DNA of 31,097 bases from an uncultured Clostridia bacterium (GCA_934476075.1 CAKSNH010000023.1:1-31097), one strand, 5' to 3'. Positions 7,091 through 15,271 are shown, counted from the first letter of the stretch. A program made the numbers and translations. Notes: a model not told the origin generated them from the sequence alone.

Positions 7091-10000
7091 TTACTTTAAA
7101 TTTTCAACAAGCATTTTATCAAAATCCGCAATCGGCATCGGCTTGGCAAAATAATAGCCCTGTACCTTGGTACAGCCTATGGTTTTCAGAAAATCCACTT
7201 CTTCCTTGGTTTCCACACCTTCGCATATCACATCATAGTCAATAGCAACAGCCATATCCACGATATGACGGATAATCTCGGCTTTTTTCGGTGATTCAAG
7301 ACTGCGTGTCAAAAGAGCCTTGTCAATCTTGATAATATCGGCGGGTACTTCCGAGAGCATATTAAGCGATGAATACCCCGACCCGAAATCGTCAATATCT
7401 ATTGAAAATCCATAGTCTTGCAGCTGTTTCACAATACCGATAAAGTTTGCGTCGATATTACCGAAAGTTGTTTCCGTAATTTCAAATTCGATAAGTTTGG
7501 GCGGCACGTTATGGTCTTTGACAATCTCTATAATCTTGTCTGCCAAATCAAATTCACGGGCGTTTACCCTTGACAGATTTACCGAAATAGGTACAACGGG
7601 GTGACCGGATTTTAACCACTCGCTTAAAAGTTTTACCACCTGCATGAATATGTTAAAGTCCACTTCGGTGACAAATCCGTTTCGCTCGAAATACGGGATA
7701 AATTCGTTCGGCGGAACAATACTCCCGTCCTTTCTGAACCAACGCACCAAGGCCTCCGCACCGATTATCTTATTTGTGATAATATCGGTTTTAGGCTGTA
7801 AAAATGCGACAAATTCATTGTTCTTTAATGCGGAACGCATAGAACGTGACATTTCCAGTTCAAAATTTAAGCGTTTCAGCATTTTATCGTCAAATATGCT
7901 GACCTCGCATTTTGTCAAGTGTTCAAGCGATTTTCTTGCGGTGTTGGCACGGTCGATAGCCATGATTGCATTATCGCCCGAATTCAGAAAATATATCCCT
8001 GTGCGGATAATCAGATTTGCAAGCGGATATTTCTCGTTTTTCTGAATACAATATTCCTCGTTTATAGAGCTTATACATTCTATCGGGTCGGCGATGTGAC
8101 CTATGCTTACCAATGCCACAAATTCATCACCGGCAATTCGGGCGGTTAGATTATTTATCGGATTTCCGATAGCCGTCAGAAATTCTGCAAAATCGCACAA
8201 AATCTCGTCACCCACTTCAAAACCGTATAGGTCATTTAGGTATTTGAAATGTATAAAGTCCGAATAAATAATTATAAACTGTTGGTCGGGCGATTGGTCG
8301 AGTTTGCTTTGTGCTTCTTCTCTGAATTTCTTTAATGTATAAAGCGATGTAAGCTCGTCATAATTTAAAAGTTCTGTCATACGATTTTCGGCAGTTTCGA
8401 TTTTATGACTGCGTGCAAGATACATCGATACGATTTTCGTAAGCTCCTGCAATGTGCTTAAATCTGATTTTGTCCATACCCTTGACAAGTCGTCATCTTG
8501 ATACAAAACCATGCTGAAATCCTCGTTTTTATTGACAACAGCACCGTAAAATACAACTCTGTCACGGAGTTTGTTAAGCTGGTCCTGCATTTTTGGTGTA
8601 AAATTCCGTATCACTTCGGGATTGAACTGTACCAATGTAGACCGGTTAAACAAATTCACATATGCTTGAATATCTTCTGGGGTATAAAACCCACGTTTTC
8701 CCGATTTTTCGGGTTGATTTATCTCTCTTGCCCAAGCATAGGCGATAATAATTTCATTTGTCGCACGTTCGACTTGCATTATCTTGATTTTTTCAAGCTT
8801 CATTGTAGAACCGATATGTTTTAAAAGCATACGCAGTGCGGTTTTGACATCATCGGTATGGTCGATAATTTCAAAGGCGAGGGAGATAATCTCGTGTTTC
8901 GGAATTATCGCAGAACCATCGTCATTTTCAAATTTTTTGGTATAGCCAATGTCTGCAACATCGCTGAAATAGCTGTCGTTTGCGTCATAGAATTCATATT
9001 TGCATTTGCCCGAATTTTTGGCTTTGTAAAGTGCTTTGTCGGCAAGGCGGAAAAGCGAGTTATAACTCGGATTTTCGGCGGCGGAACTTTCAGCTATACC
9101 TACACTGCATGAAATGCCGTCGACATCGTTTATGTCGGAACGCAGTTCCAGTATGGACTGAATAATATCCTGACCTATATCGCACATCTGACTGAGAGTT
9201 TTGTTTTTAATGAAAAGCAAAAATTCGTCACCGCCGAAACGTGACACAATATTCTCACTGCCGATTACATTTTTTATGCTTGTGGCTGCCATGGTTAAAA
9301 CGGCGTCACCGTACAGATGTCCGTATGTATCGTTGATTTTTTTGAAATTATCCAAATCCACTACGCACACAAATGAATTTAATGTATTTTTCGGCTGAAT
9401 ATTTTGCAGATAATCGTCGATAAGCGTGATTGCCGCATCACGATTATATGCTTTTGTGAGCGGGTCTATCTGCACTTTCTGTTCCAAAAGGGATTCTTTC
9501 TGCTTGAAATCATTTATATTGTGTAGAGTACCCATGAATTTTTGCACAGTTCCGTTGTCGATAATATTGCCCTGTATCTGAAACCACTGCATTTTGTTCG
9601 TATTCGGGTCATATATCCGGCACTCTATATCATGGACGTTGTGAAACTCAAAAATAGCGTTCAGTTTTGGTATATCCTCAATCGCAACAATATTTCCGCT
9701 CAGTATTTTTTTTGAAAAATCCTTAACGGTATACGAGTTTGAATTTTTAAGATGAAAGAATACACATTCGTCTTTTGCATAGTCATATTCAAAGATTATA
9801 TCGTTGCTGCTGGTCATTGCCAGTGCATAGCGTTCACGCTCTTTCTCCAATTCAAGGATTGTGTTGTGGCGTGGTGTCACATCGGAGAGTATGGCAAAAT
9901 AAAGCGGTACACCCTCGTGAGTGCCTATCTGCGACACCGACATATTAACCCAATAGACCGAATCATCATCGGCAGCCGCACGGTAATCGACATTGACGAC

Positions 10001-10588
10001 ATTGTTGTTTGGTAATTTGGTTAAGATTGTCGATTTTAGAAATTCAATATCTTCGGGAATAACATTAAGCTGAGTATTTTTGCGGTATTTTTTATTGCCG
10101 GGCATATTGTAATAGAAATTATTTGCATTGAAAATGACGATTTTATCCTTAATTCCGAAATGTACCACACCGCTCGGAATTACATCATATGTAGCGGCAA
10201 GCTCGGAGCGGTACTTCTTTATATTGGTTATATTTCTGAAATTGCATATTGCGGTGGGTATACCGCCGTGTCTTACATTAGTTGCAATGGCGGAAAATGC
10301 AATCCATACAATATCGTTTTGTGACGAAACAAATCTTATTTCGGAGGCGAAATGTTCGTCGGGTTTTAACGCAAGCAGAGCGTCTTTAAATGCTTGTAAA
10401 TCTTCATTATATATATGTGCGGCAAGTCCGCCGAAATCGTTATGTGAATATTTTAATATATTAAAAAAATTGTTATTTGCATATAAAACAGAAAGCTCAT
10501 CATCAAGTGCAATTCTTATTATGCCGTCAACGGCAATGCGGGTTATTTCATCTGCACTGAGATTATATTTGTCATTGTTTAATGCCAC
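7091..10588 (-). CDS. Dual cyclic-di-GMP synthase/phosphodiesterase (PAS-PAS-PAS-GGDEF-GAF-GGDEF-EAL)
   Basis: This 1165-residue cytoplasmic protein has no membrane segment. Roughly three PAS-like sensor segments cover residues 15-370 (phrases such as FRNITNIKKY and LSDVTPRHN end them). GGDEF domain 1 covers about 375-545, with DLDNFKKINDTYGH and an intact RFGGDEF (452-456), so it is predicted to make c-di-GMP. A GAF-like region follows (about 580-770). GGDEF domain 2 has AGDEF (819-823) and lost the second Asp of DxDxFK (SDFIHFKYLND), so it is probably weak or regulatory. The EAL domain has EALVRW (945-947), NLSR, EITETT, DIDDFGSGYSSL and CEGVET, so phosphodiesterase activity is expected. 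The start is GTG, with AAGGAGG 7 bases upstream. Its promoter lies within the 112-bp dispersed repeat. Confidence 0.92.
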   Translation of the reverse strand: MALNNDKYNLSADEITRIAVDGIIRIALDDELSVLYANNNFFNILKYSHNDFGGLAAHIYNEDLQAFKDALLALKPDEHFASEIRFVSSQNDIVWIAFSAIATNVRHGGIPTAICNFRNITNIKKYRSELAATYDVIPSGVVHFGIKDKIVIFNANNFYYNMPGNKKYRKNTQLNVIPEDIEFLKSTILTKLPNNNVVNVDYRAAADDDSVYWVNMSVSQIGTHEGVPLYFAILSDVTPRHNTILELEKERERYALAMTSSNDIIFEYDYAKDECVFFHLKNSNSYTVKDFSKKILSGNIVAIEDIPKLNAIFEFHNVHDIECRIYDPNTNKMQWFQIQGNIIDNGTVQKFMGTLHNINDFKQKESLLEQKVQIDPLTKAYNRDAAITLIDDYLQNIQPKNTLNSFVCVVDLDNFKKINDTYGHLYGDAVLTMAATSIKNVIGSENIVSRFGGDEFLLFIKNKTLSQMCDIGQDIIQSILELRSDINDVDGISCSVGIAESSAAENPSYNSLFRLADKALYKAKNSGKCKYEFYDANDSYFSDVADIGYTKKFENDDGSAIIPKHEIISLAFEIIDHTDDVKTALRMLLKHIGSTMKLEKIKIMQVERATNEIIIAYAWAREINQPEKSGKRGFYTPEDIQAYVNLFNRSTLVQFNPEVIRNFTPKMQDQLNKLRDRVVFYGAVVNKNEDFSMVLYQDDDLSRVWTKSDLSTLQELTKIVSMYLARSHKIETAENRMTELLNYDELTSLYTLKKFREEAQSKLDQSPDQQFIIIYSDFIHFKYLNDLYGFEVGDEILCDFAEFLTAIGNPINNLTARIAGDEFVALVSIGHIADPIECISSINEEYCIQKNEKYPLANLIIRTGIYFLNSGDNAIMAIDRANTARKSLEHLTKCEVSIFDDKMLKRLNFELEMSRSMRSALKNNEFVAFLQPKTDIITNKIIGAEALVRWFRKDGSIVPPNEFIPYFERNGFVTEVDFNIFMQVVKLLSEWLKSGHPVVPISVNLSRVNAREFDLADKIIEIVKDHNVPPKLIEFEITETTFGNIDANFIGIVKQLQDYGFSIDIDDFGSGYSSLNMLSEVPADIIKIDKALLTRSLESPKKAEIIRHIVDMAVAIDYDVICEGVETKEEVDFLKTIGCTKVQGYYFAKPMPIADFDKMLVENLK

Positions 10589-10607
10589 GTTTATGCCTCC
10601 TTATAAT

Positions 10608-10640
10608 ATATTTTTCGTATTCGTGAGATTATTATAACAT
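10608..10640 (-). repeat. 33-bp TATAAT-bearing direct repeat, gene-proximal copy
   Basis: This 33-bp unit contains TTATAAT and GAATACGAAAAATAT on the minus strand. It is repeated at 10741-10773 with two mismatches, 133 bp apart. The proximal copy holds the -10 box that fits the GTG start at 10588. Confidence 0.8.
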
Positions 10641-10660
10641 AACAACAAAGGCGGTGTCAG
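10631..10660 (-). promoter_or_regulatory. Promoter of the GGDEF/EAL gene
   Basis: On the minus strand, CTGACA (10660-10655), 18 bp, TATAAT (10636-10631). The start near 10624 leaves a 36-base leader that includes AAGGAGG. Both boxes lie at the end of the dispersed 112-bp repeat, so the repeat appears to supply the promoter. Confidence 0.65.
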
Positions 10661-10742
10661 TCGCCGCAGTATTATGTTTCAATGTTCTCCGAAACATAGA
10701 AATTCTCTGATTTTGTCCTGTTTCGTGAGGTTATTATAACAT
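10631..10742 (-). repeat. 112-bp dispersed promoter-bearing repeat, copy A
   Basis: About 88 percent identical, in inverted orientation, to 14597-14707. It begins and ends with ATGNTATAAT and holds two hairpin segments: one around GAAACATAG/CTATGTTTC and one around GGCGGTG/CGCCGC. The two copies flank the ilvBNC operon. No coding capacity was seen. Confidence 0.88.
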
Positions 10743-10773
10743 ATTTTTCGTATTCATGAGGTTATTATAACAT
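10741..10773 (-). repeat. 33-bp TATAAT-bearing direct repeat, distal copy
   Basis: Second copy of the unit at 10608-10640, with two base differences. Its TATAAT (10769-10764, minus strand) could act as an additional upstream start. Confidence 0.75.
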
Positions 10774-11030
10774 ATTTACCCTATTTTTCATAGATTAAAA
10801 CCTAAATTTAGCAAAAAATCTGTACTATTTTAATAAAAACTGTTTATTATGAAAATTTAAGTGCGGAAATCCCGAATTTAATAGAAAATTATACCAATTT
10901 AAAAATTATATTGCACAAATGAATATAAAAATCAACAGGGATTTTGACCAAAATTAACAGACAAACGTCTGTTGGGGGAGTAAAATAGCATAAAACATGA
11001 AGTTAGATTGAGAATAGTAATTAAAATATG
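10774..11030. other. AT-rich spacer upstream of ilvB
   Basis: No gene is visible. The only clear element is a short perfect hairpin, AACAGAC-aaac-GTCTGTT (10956-10973), not followed by a T run. Confidence 0.5.
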
Positions 11031-11059
11031 TTGACAATAAGCGTTTGAATTGGTAGAAT
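11031..11059 (+). promoter_or_regulatory. Promoter of the ilvBNC operon
   Basis: TTGACA (11031-11036), 17 bp, TAGAAT (11054-11059). The predicted start near 11066 gives a leader of about 233 bases before ilvB, long enough for transcript-level control. Confidence 0.8.
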
Positions 11060-11065
11060 AATAAT

Positions 11066-11299
11066 GTTAGGATAGTGTTATAAAAGAGGACACATTAAGA
11101 GGGTATTCGGATAAAAGTTATACACCTTTATGCGGATATTCCATGAGGAAGCACCAGCAGCTCTTTAAACCCTGAGCGAGCTTTTTATACTTGATACATA
11201 GGTATATAAGGTGTTTCACACAGCTGTAATTTTAAACGGTGTGTGTAATGGAAAACGCAGGCGAGAAAAAGCGTTTTCATAAGTAAAGGAGGAGTTTAT
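11066..11299 (+). promoter_or_regulatory. Structured ilvB leader, possible attenuator of unknown class
   Basis: Several stems can form. AAGAG (11098-11102) can pair with CTCTT (11161-11165). The overlapping AGCTC (11159-11163) can instead pair with GAGCT (11178-11182), which is followed by TTTT. These pairings exclude each other, as in an attenuator. Further downstream are CACAC/GTGTG and a perfect GAAAACGC/GCGTTTTC stem (11250-11277) just before the ribosome site. A 10-codon open frame (11143-11175) lies within the leader without a good ribosome site. The T-box signature AGGGTGGAACCGCG and the ppGpp-riboswitch core are both absent. Confidence 0.4.
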
Positions 11300-12958
11300 T
11301 TGAAAATGACCGGTGCTGAAATGGTTGTAAAAATTTTGGAAAAGCACGGCGTATCGGTAGTGTTCGGCTATCCCGGTGCGGCAAATTGCCCTATTATCGA
11401 CAAGCTTTCTAAATCTACCGTTAAGCATATATTGACAAGAAATGAACAGGGCGCAGCGCATATGGCAAGCGGATATGCCAGAGTAACTCATAAAGTGGGA
11501 GTATGTACGGCAACATCGGGCCCTGGGGCAACAAACCTTATCACAGGTATTGCAACCGCATATATGGATTCCGTTCCGATGATTGCACTTACAGGTCAGG
11601 TGGCAACACCGATTATCGGTAAGGACGCTTTCCAAGAGGTTGACATAACAGGTGCAACCATTCCGTTTACAAAGCATAATTATTTGATTAAAGACGGTGC
11701 TGAAATTCCGAGAGTGTTAAACGAGGCATTCTATATTGCAAATACAGGCAGACCGGGTCCTGTGCTTATTGATTTCCCTATGGATTTATTGAAAAAGGAA
11801 TTTGAATTTGAAGACAAGCCGGTAAATATTCGTGGTTATAAGCTGGTCGGCAAGGCTAACGAAACACAAATTAAAAAGGTTGCGGAGGCAGTTAAAGAGG
11901 CTAAAAAGCCTGTAATATTGGCAGGCGGCGGTATTTCTACATCTGAGGCAAGCGAAGAATTCAGAACATTGGTTTCAAACACAGATATTCCTGTTGTTGG
12001 AACTATGATGGCGATTGGTGCTGTTCCTACCGATGACAAGCATTATTTCGGTATGGTAGGTTCTCACGGACGCAAGCTTGCAAACCTGATACTTAATAAA
12101 GCCGATTTGGTTATTGTTATGGGTGCAAGACTTGGCGACAGAGCGGTTTACAATGCGTCGGGTCTTGAAAACAGAGCAAAACTTGTTCATATTGATATTG
12201 ACCCTGCCGAAATCGGCAAGAATATGCAGCCTAATATCCCTGTTGTGGGCGATATTAAGGACGTATTGACACAGTTAAATCCGCTTTTAAAAGGCGTAAA
12301 GGTAAACAAGGAATGGACAGACGAAACAGCAAAGCTTAGAGAGGAAAACACTCCTAAGATTGAAAGCGGCGACTTTGGATTTGTAAGTCCTAAGTATTTC
12401 TTGCAAAGACTTGCCGCAAAGACAAATTCGGAAGTTTATTTGACAACGGAAGTCGGTCAAAACCAAATTTGGGCGGCTAACAATTTTGTATATAAACACC
12501 CTCGCACACTTATCACATCAGCCGGATTCGGTACTATGGGATATGGTCTGCCGGCGGCAATCGGTGCAAGTGTGGCATCAAAAGAAACAGACAATAAGCC
12601 TGTTATCGCTGTAATGGGTGACGGCAGTTTCCAAATGGATTTGCCGGAACTTGCTACAATGTGTCAATGGGGCATTGATGTTAAGATGGTTGTGTTTAAG
12701 AATGACAGATTGGGTATGGTGCATGAGCATCAATTCCTGCTTTATAATTCAAATTATCAGGCGGTTACATTGGAAGGCAGTCCGGACTTTATGAAGCTGG
12801 CTGACGCATATGGTATTCCGTCGGGATTTGTTGGTGAGAACAGCAAGGTTGATGAGGCTATTGATACATTGATGAATTCAAAAGGCTCATTCTTATTGGT
12901 GGTTTCTGTTGACCCTATGGAGCCGACAGGTGATTCACTGAATGAAAGGAGAATGTAG
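11300..12958 (+). CDS. ilvB: Acetolactate synthase, large (catalytic) subunit
   Basis: This 552-residue ThDP enzyme condenses two pyruvates to acetolactate, or pyruvate with 2-ketobutyrate, at the first common step of valine, leucine and isoleucine synthesis. The N-terminal domain has FGYPGAANCPIIDKL and the catalytic glutamate in RNEQGAAHMASGYAR (E49). The central FAD-domain region follows. The C-terminal ThDP motif is MGDGSFQMDLPEL (about residue 438) with NDRLGMV downstream, the usual GDG...N pattern. The first codon is taken as TTG at 11300, with AGGAGG 7 bases upstream; ATG at 11306 is an alternative. ilvN follows after three bases. Being paired with a regulatory subunit indicates the anabolic rather than the catabolic AlsS form. 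Confidence 0.95.
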   Translation: MKMTGAEMVVKILEKHGVSVVFGYPGAANCPIIDKLSKSTVKHILTRNEQGAAHMASGYARVTHKVGVCTATSGPGATNLITGIATAYMDSVPMIALTGQVATPIIGKDAFQEVDITGATIPFTKHNYLIKDGAEIPRVLNEAFYIANTGRPGPVLIDFPMDLLKKEFEFEDKPVNIRGYKLVGKANETQIKKVAEAVKEAKKPVILAGGGISTSEASEEFRTLVSNTDIPVVGTMMAIGAVPTDDKHYFGMVGSHGRKLANLILNKADLVIVMGARLGDRAVYNASGLENRAKLVHIDIDPAEIGKNMQPNIPVVGDIKDVLTQLNPLLKGVKVNKEWTDETAKLREENTPKIESGDFGFVSPKYFLQRLAAKTNSEVYLTTEVGQNQIWAANNFVYKHPRTLITSAGFGTMGYGLPAAIGASVASKETDNKPVIAVMGDGSFQMDLPELATMCQWGIDVKMVVFKNDRLGMVHEHQFLLYNSNYQAVTLEGSPDFMKLADAYGIPSGFVGENSKVDEAIDTLMNSKGSFLLVVSVDPMEPTGDSLNERRM

Positions 12959-12961
12959 TTT

Positions 12962-13465
12962 ATGGAGAATAAATATATTTTGTCTGTATTGGTAGAAAAT
13001 CATGCGGGCGTACTTTCAAAAGTGGTTGGATTATTCAGTCGCAGAGGCTTTAATATCCATTCATTGGCAGTTGGCGTTACACAAGACGAAACGGTATCTC
13101 GTATTACTATTGAAGTCAGCGGTGACGAAACAACGGTTGAACAAGTATCAAAGCAGCTTAATAAGCTGATTGATGTTATAAAAATCAAAACCTTAAAAGG
13201 TAATGAGGCTGTAAAAAGAGGATTGGTATTGGTTAAAGTTAAGACAAGTGCCAAAACTCGTTCTGAGGTAATCCAGATTGCGGATATTTTCCGTGCAAAT
13301 ATTGTGGACGTATCTCAAAGCACGGTTACTGCCGAAATCACAGGCAGTGACAGTAAAATAGATGCTTTTCTTGAAATTTTGGAGCCGTTCGGCATTGAAG
13401 AAATTGCAAGAACAGGCATGATTGCTCTTGAAAGAGGAGCTAACACATTAAAAATTGATAAATAA
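12962..13465 (+). CDS. ilvN: Acetolactate synthase, small (regulatory) subunit
   Basis: This 167-residue protein starts with an ACT domain: residues 4-75, YILSVLVENHAGVLSKVVGLFSRR (here split as YILSVLVENHAGVLSKV and VGLFSRRGFNIHSL). It continues with the second ACT-like half, LVLVKVKT...RSEVIQIADIFRANIVDVS. The length and domain order match IlvN/IlvH subunits that bind valine at the ACT interface and give feedback inhibition. It begins three bases after the ilvB stop, with AAGGAG inside the end of ilvB, and is followed 19 bases later by ilvC, so translation within the operon is tightly coupled. The symbol ilvH would be equally acceptable. Confidence 0.95.
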   Translation: MENKYILSVLVENHAGVLSKVVGLFSRRGFNIHSLAVGVTQDETVSRITIEVSGDETTVEQVSKQLNKLIDVIKIKTLKGNEAVKRGLVLVKVKTSAKTRSEVIQIADIFRANIVDVSQSTVTAEITGSDSKIDAFLEILEPFGIEEIARTGMIALERGANTLKIDK

Positions 13466-13484
13466 TTTTTGGAGGTAATATAAA

Positions 13485-14510
13485 ATGGCACAAGCAAGAA
13501 TGTTTTATAACGAAGATTGTAATCTAGGACTTTTGAATGGCAAGACTATTGCTATCATCGGTTACGGCAGCCAAGGTCACGCTCATGCAGAAAACTTAAA
13601 AGACAGCGGTATGGACGTAATCGTTGGTTTGTACGAAGGTTCAAAATCATGGCCGAAAGCTGAAAAGCAAGGCTTTAAGGTTTACACAGCAGCAGAAGCA
13701 GCTAAGAGAGCTGACGTTATCATGATTCTTATCAATGATGAATTGCAGGCTGATATGTATAAGAAGGACATTGAGCCAAACCTTGAAGAAGGCAATATGC
13801 TTATGTTCGCTCATGGTTTCAACATTCACTTTGATGCAATTCACCCACCAAAGAACGTTGACGTTACAATGATTGCTCCAAAAGCTCCTGGTCACACAGT
13901 AAGAAGTGAGTATGTTGAAGGCAAGGGTACACCTTGTTTGGTAGCTGTTCACCAAGACTATACAGGTAAGGCTTTGGATATGGCTTTGGCATATGCAGCA
14001 GGTATCGGCGGTTCAAGAGCCGGTGTTCTTGAAACAACATTCAGAACAGAAACAGAAACAGACCTATTCGGTGAACAAGCAGTTCTTTGCGGCGGTGTTA
14101 CTGCTTTGATGCAAGCAGGTTTTGAAACACTAGTTGAAGCAGGTTATGACCCAAGAAACGCTTACTTTGAATGTGTACACGAAATGAAGCTTATCGTTGA
14201 CCTAATCTACCAAAGCGGTTTTGCAGGTATGAGATACTCAATTTCTAACACAGCTGAATACGGCGATTATATCACAGGTCCTAAGATTGTTACAGACGAA
14301 ACAAAGAAAGCTATGAAGAAGATTCTTTCAGATATTCAAGACGGTTCATTCGCTAAGGAATTCTTGTTGGATATGTCACCGGCAGGACGTCAAGTTCACT
14401 TCAAGGCTATGAGAAAGTTGCACTCTGAACATCAACTAGAAAAAGTTGGTGAAGAAATCAGAAAGCTTTACAGCTGGAACAACGAAAACGAAAAATTGCT
14501 TAACAACTAA
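13485..14510 (+). CDS. ilvC: Ketol-acid reductoisomerase, short class I
   Basis: This 341-residue enzyme isomerises and reduces acetolactate or acetohydroxybutyrate with NAD(P)H and Mg2+ to the dihydroxy acids. The N-terminal Rossmann motif is IAIIGYGSQGHAHAENLKDSG near residues 22-42 (split as IAIIGYGSQGHAHAEN and LKDSG). MIAPKAPGHTVRSEY follows near residue 127. The C-terminal knotted domain carries the metal-binding acidic residues in TETETDLFGEQAVLCGG and FECVHEMKLIVDLIY. The single C-terminal repeat and the length mark the short class I form. GGAGG is 8 bases before the ATG. Codon use is more biased than in its neighbours, which suits a highly expressed enzyme. A strong terminator follows. 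The operon lacks ilvD here. Confidence 0.97.
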   Translation: MAQARMFYNEDCNLGLLNGKTIAIIGYGSQGHAHAENLKDSGMDVIVGLYEGSKSWPKAEKQGFKVYTAAEAAKRADVIMILINDELQADMYKKDIEPNLEEGNMLMFAHGFNIHFDAIHPPKNVDVTMIAPKAPGHTVRSEYVEGKGTPCLVAVHQDYTGKALDMALAYAAGIGGSRAGVLETTFRTETETDLFGEQAVLCGGVTALMQAGFETLVEAGYDPRNAYFECVHEMKLIVDLIYQSGFAGMRYSISNTAEYGDYITGPKIVTDETKKAMKKILSDIQDGSFAKEFLLDMSPAGRQVHFKAMRKLHSEHQLEKVGEEIRKLYSWNNENEKLLNN

Positions 14511-14531
14511 TTTTAGTTTAGAGTATTGTAT

Positions 14532-14569
14532 AAAAATAGGCGGTCGGATTTTCCGACCGCTTATTTTTG
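14532..14569 (+). terminator. Terminator of the ilvBNC operon
   Basis: GCGGTCGG (14540-14547) pairs perfectly with CCGACCGC (14553-14560), with a 5-base loop, then TTATTTTT. Flanking A and T runs extend the stem. Confidence 0.95.
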
Positions 14570-14596
14570 TGATTATGTTTACAATATGTTTATTTC

Positions 14597-14707
14597 ATGA
14601 TATAATAACCTTACGAAACAGGACGAAATCAGAGATTTCTATGTTTCGGAGAACATTTTATCATAATACTTCGGTGACGGACACCGCCGTCGTTGTTATG
14701 GTATAAT
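14597..14707 (+). repeat. 112-bp dispersed promoter-bearing repeat, copy B
   Basis: Inverted partner of 10631-10742: 111 bases with about a dozen substitutions and one missing base. The left edge forms a promoter with flanking sequence: TTTACA (14578-14583), 17 bp, TATAAT (14601-14606). The right edge ends in TATAAT (14702-14707). It follows the ilvC terminator by 30 bases. Confidence 0.88.
14678..14707 (+). promoter_or_regulatory. Outward promoter at the right edge of repeat copy B
   Basis: CGGACA (14678-14683), 18 bp, TATAAT (14702-14707). The boxes are at the same place as those used by the GGDEF/EAL gene in copy A. The predicted start is about 14714, which is the first base of the structured RNA candidate. 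Confidence 0.5.
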
Positions 14708-14713
14708 ATTTAA

Positions 14714-14806
14714 AGCAGACGATGAGTCAAGCGGCGTTTCGGGCGTTTGGAGCCGTGGGACAGTTTTTGTTATACGGCACTTGGCTAACCAACGTCTGCT
14801 ATTTTG
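14714..14806 (+). ncRNA. Candidate small structured RNA of unknown class
   Basis: The segment folds into nested stems: AGCAGACG (14714-14721) with CGTCTGCT (14793-14800), GTCAAG (726-731 of this kilobase) with CTTGGC (780-785), and GCCGT (752-756) with ACGGC (774-778). A possible extra hairpin is CAAGCG/CGTTTG. It begins where the repeat-borne promoter should start and is followed by ATTTTGTT. It holds no open reading frame of note. I do not recognise the family. It could also be a relic of a mobile element end. Confidence 0.4.
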
Positions 14807-15174
14807 TTATCCTTTTATTATATCAATTTCGGTAATATCCACACCTGAATAATTTAAAATTAATTTTAATTCCTTATAACGTTGTTTCATTGACTTGTAT
14901 AAATCAGTATTTTTGTCAGTCAACAACATCATCCATTGTTGAATTCGTGAAAATTCTTCGATATTTATTTTATTAATTTCTTTAATTTGTAGGAAATTGC
15001 GTAAACGCAATGACGAAAAATCAAAAATGCTCCCTTATTCCCACGCCCGCAGGCGGTGCTTCTATCAGAAGCTTTTTTATTTTGCGGATAGGTTAAACCA
15101 AGCATATCCATCAAATTTCTATAAGCATCTATTTCATCTTCACCGTTATTATATTGCTGATTTAAGAAGTAGCA
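14807..15174 (-). pseudogene. Broken hypothetical gene, interrupted by a short repeat
   Basis: Two protein-like stretches in different frames lie on either side of a repeat. The upstream part reads YNNGEDEIDAYRNLMDMLGL (about 15155-15097). The downstream part, ending at 14807, reads IEEFSRIQQWMMLLTDKN and YKSMKQRYKELKLILNYSGV. Between them is about 90 bases holding a GCTTCT/AGAAGC hairpin and a 45-bp dispersed repeat (14982-15026). The downstream frame could start at a TTG inside the repeat (15010), but no ribosome site is seen. The original function is unknown. Confidence 0.5.
14982..15026 (-). repeat. 45-bp dispersed hairpin repeat, copy within pseudogene
   Basis: Matches 29168-29214 on the plus strand with two substitutions and a 2-base gap. 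The core is CGTCATTGCG followed by a short loop and CGCAAT. This copy interrupts a protein-like frame, consistent with insertion. Confidence 0.8.
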
Positions 15175-15204
15175 TTAATTTATATTGCATGAAGCAAGTA
15201 AATC

Positions 15205-15233
15205 TTGTTTTAATGCAAATAATTCGATATAAT
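15205..15233 (+). promoter_or_regulatory. Promoter of the 44-residue small protein gene
   Basis: TTGTTT (15205-15210), 17 bp, TATAAT (15228-15233). The start near 15240 gives a leader of about 32 bases containing GGAGG. Confidence 0.75.
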
Positions 15234-15271
15234 ATAGGTGAATACCTTATATGAAACGGAGGTGGGGAGAT

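Noticed and set aside
10860..10900. CodY-like box (AATTTAATAGAAAATT)
   Set aside because: It has four mismatches to the consensus and lies about 150 bp upstream of the ilv promoter in very AT-rich sequence.
11066..11299. T-box or ppGpp riboswitch upstream of ilvB
   Set aside because: Neither the T-box sequence AGGGTGGAACCGCG nor the conserved ykkC-type core could be found.
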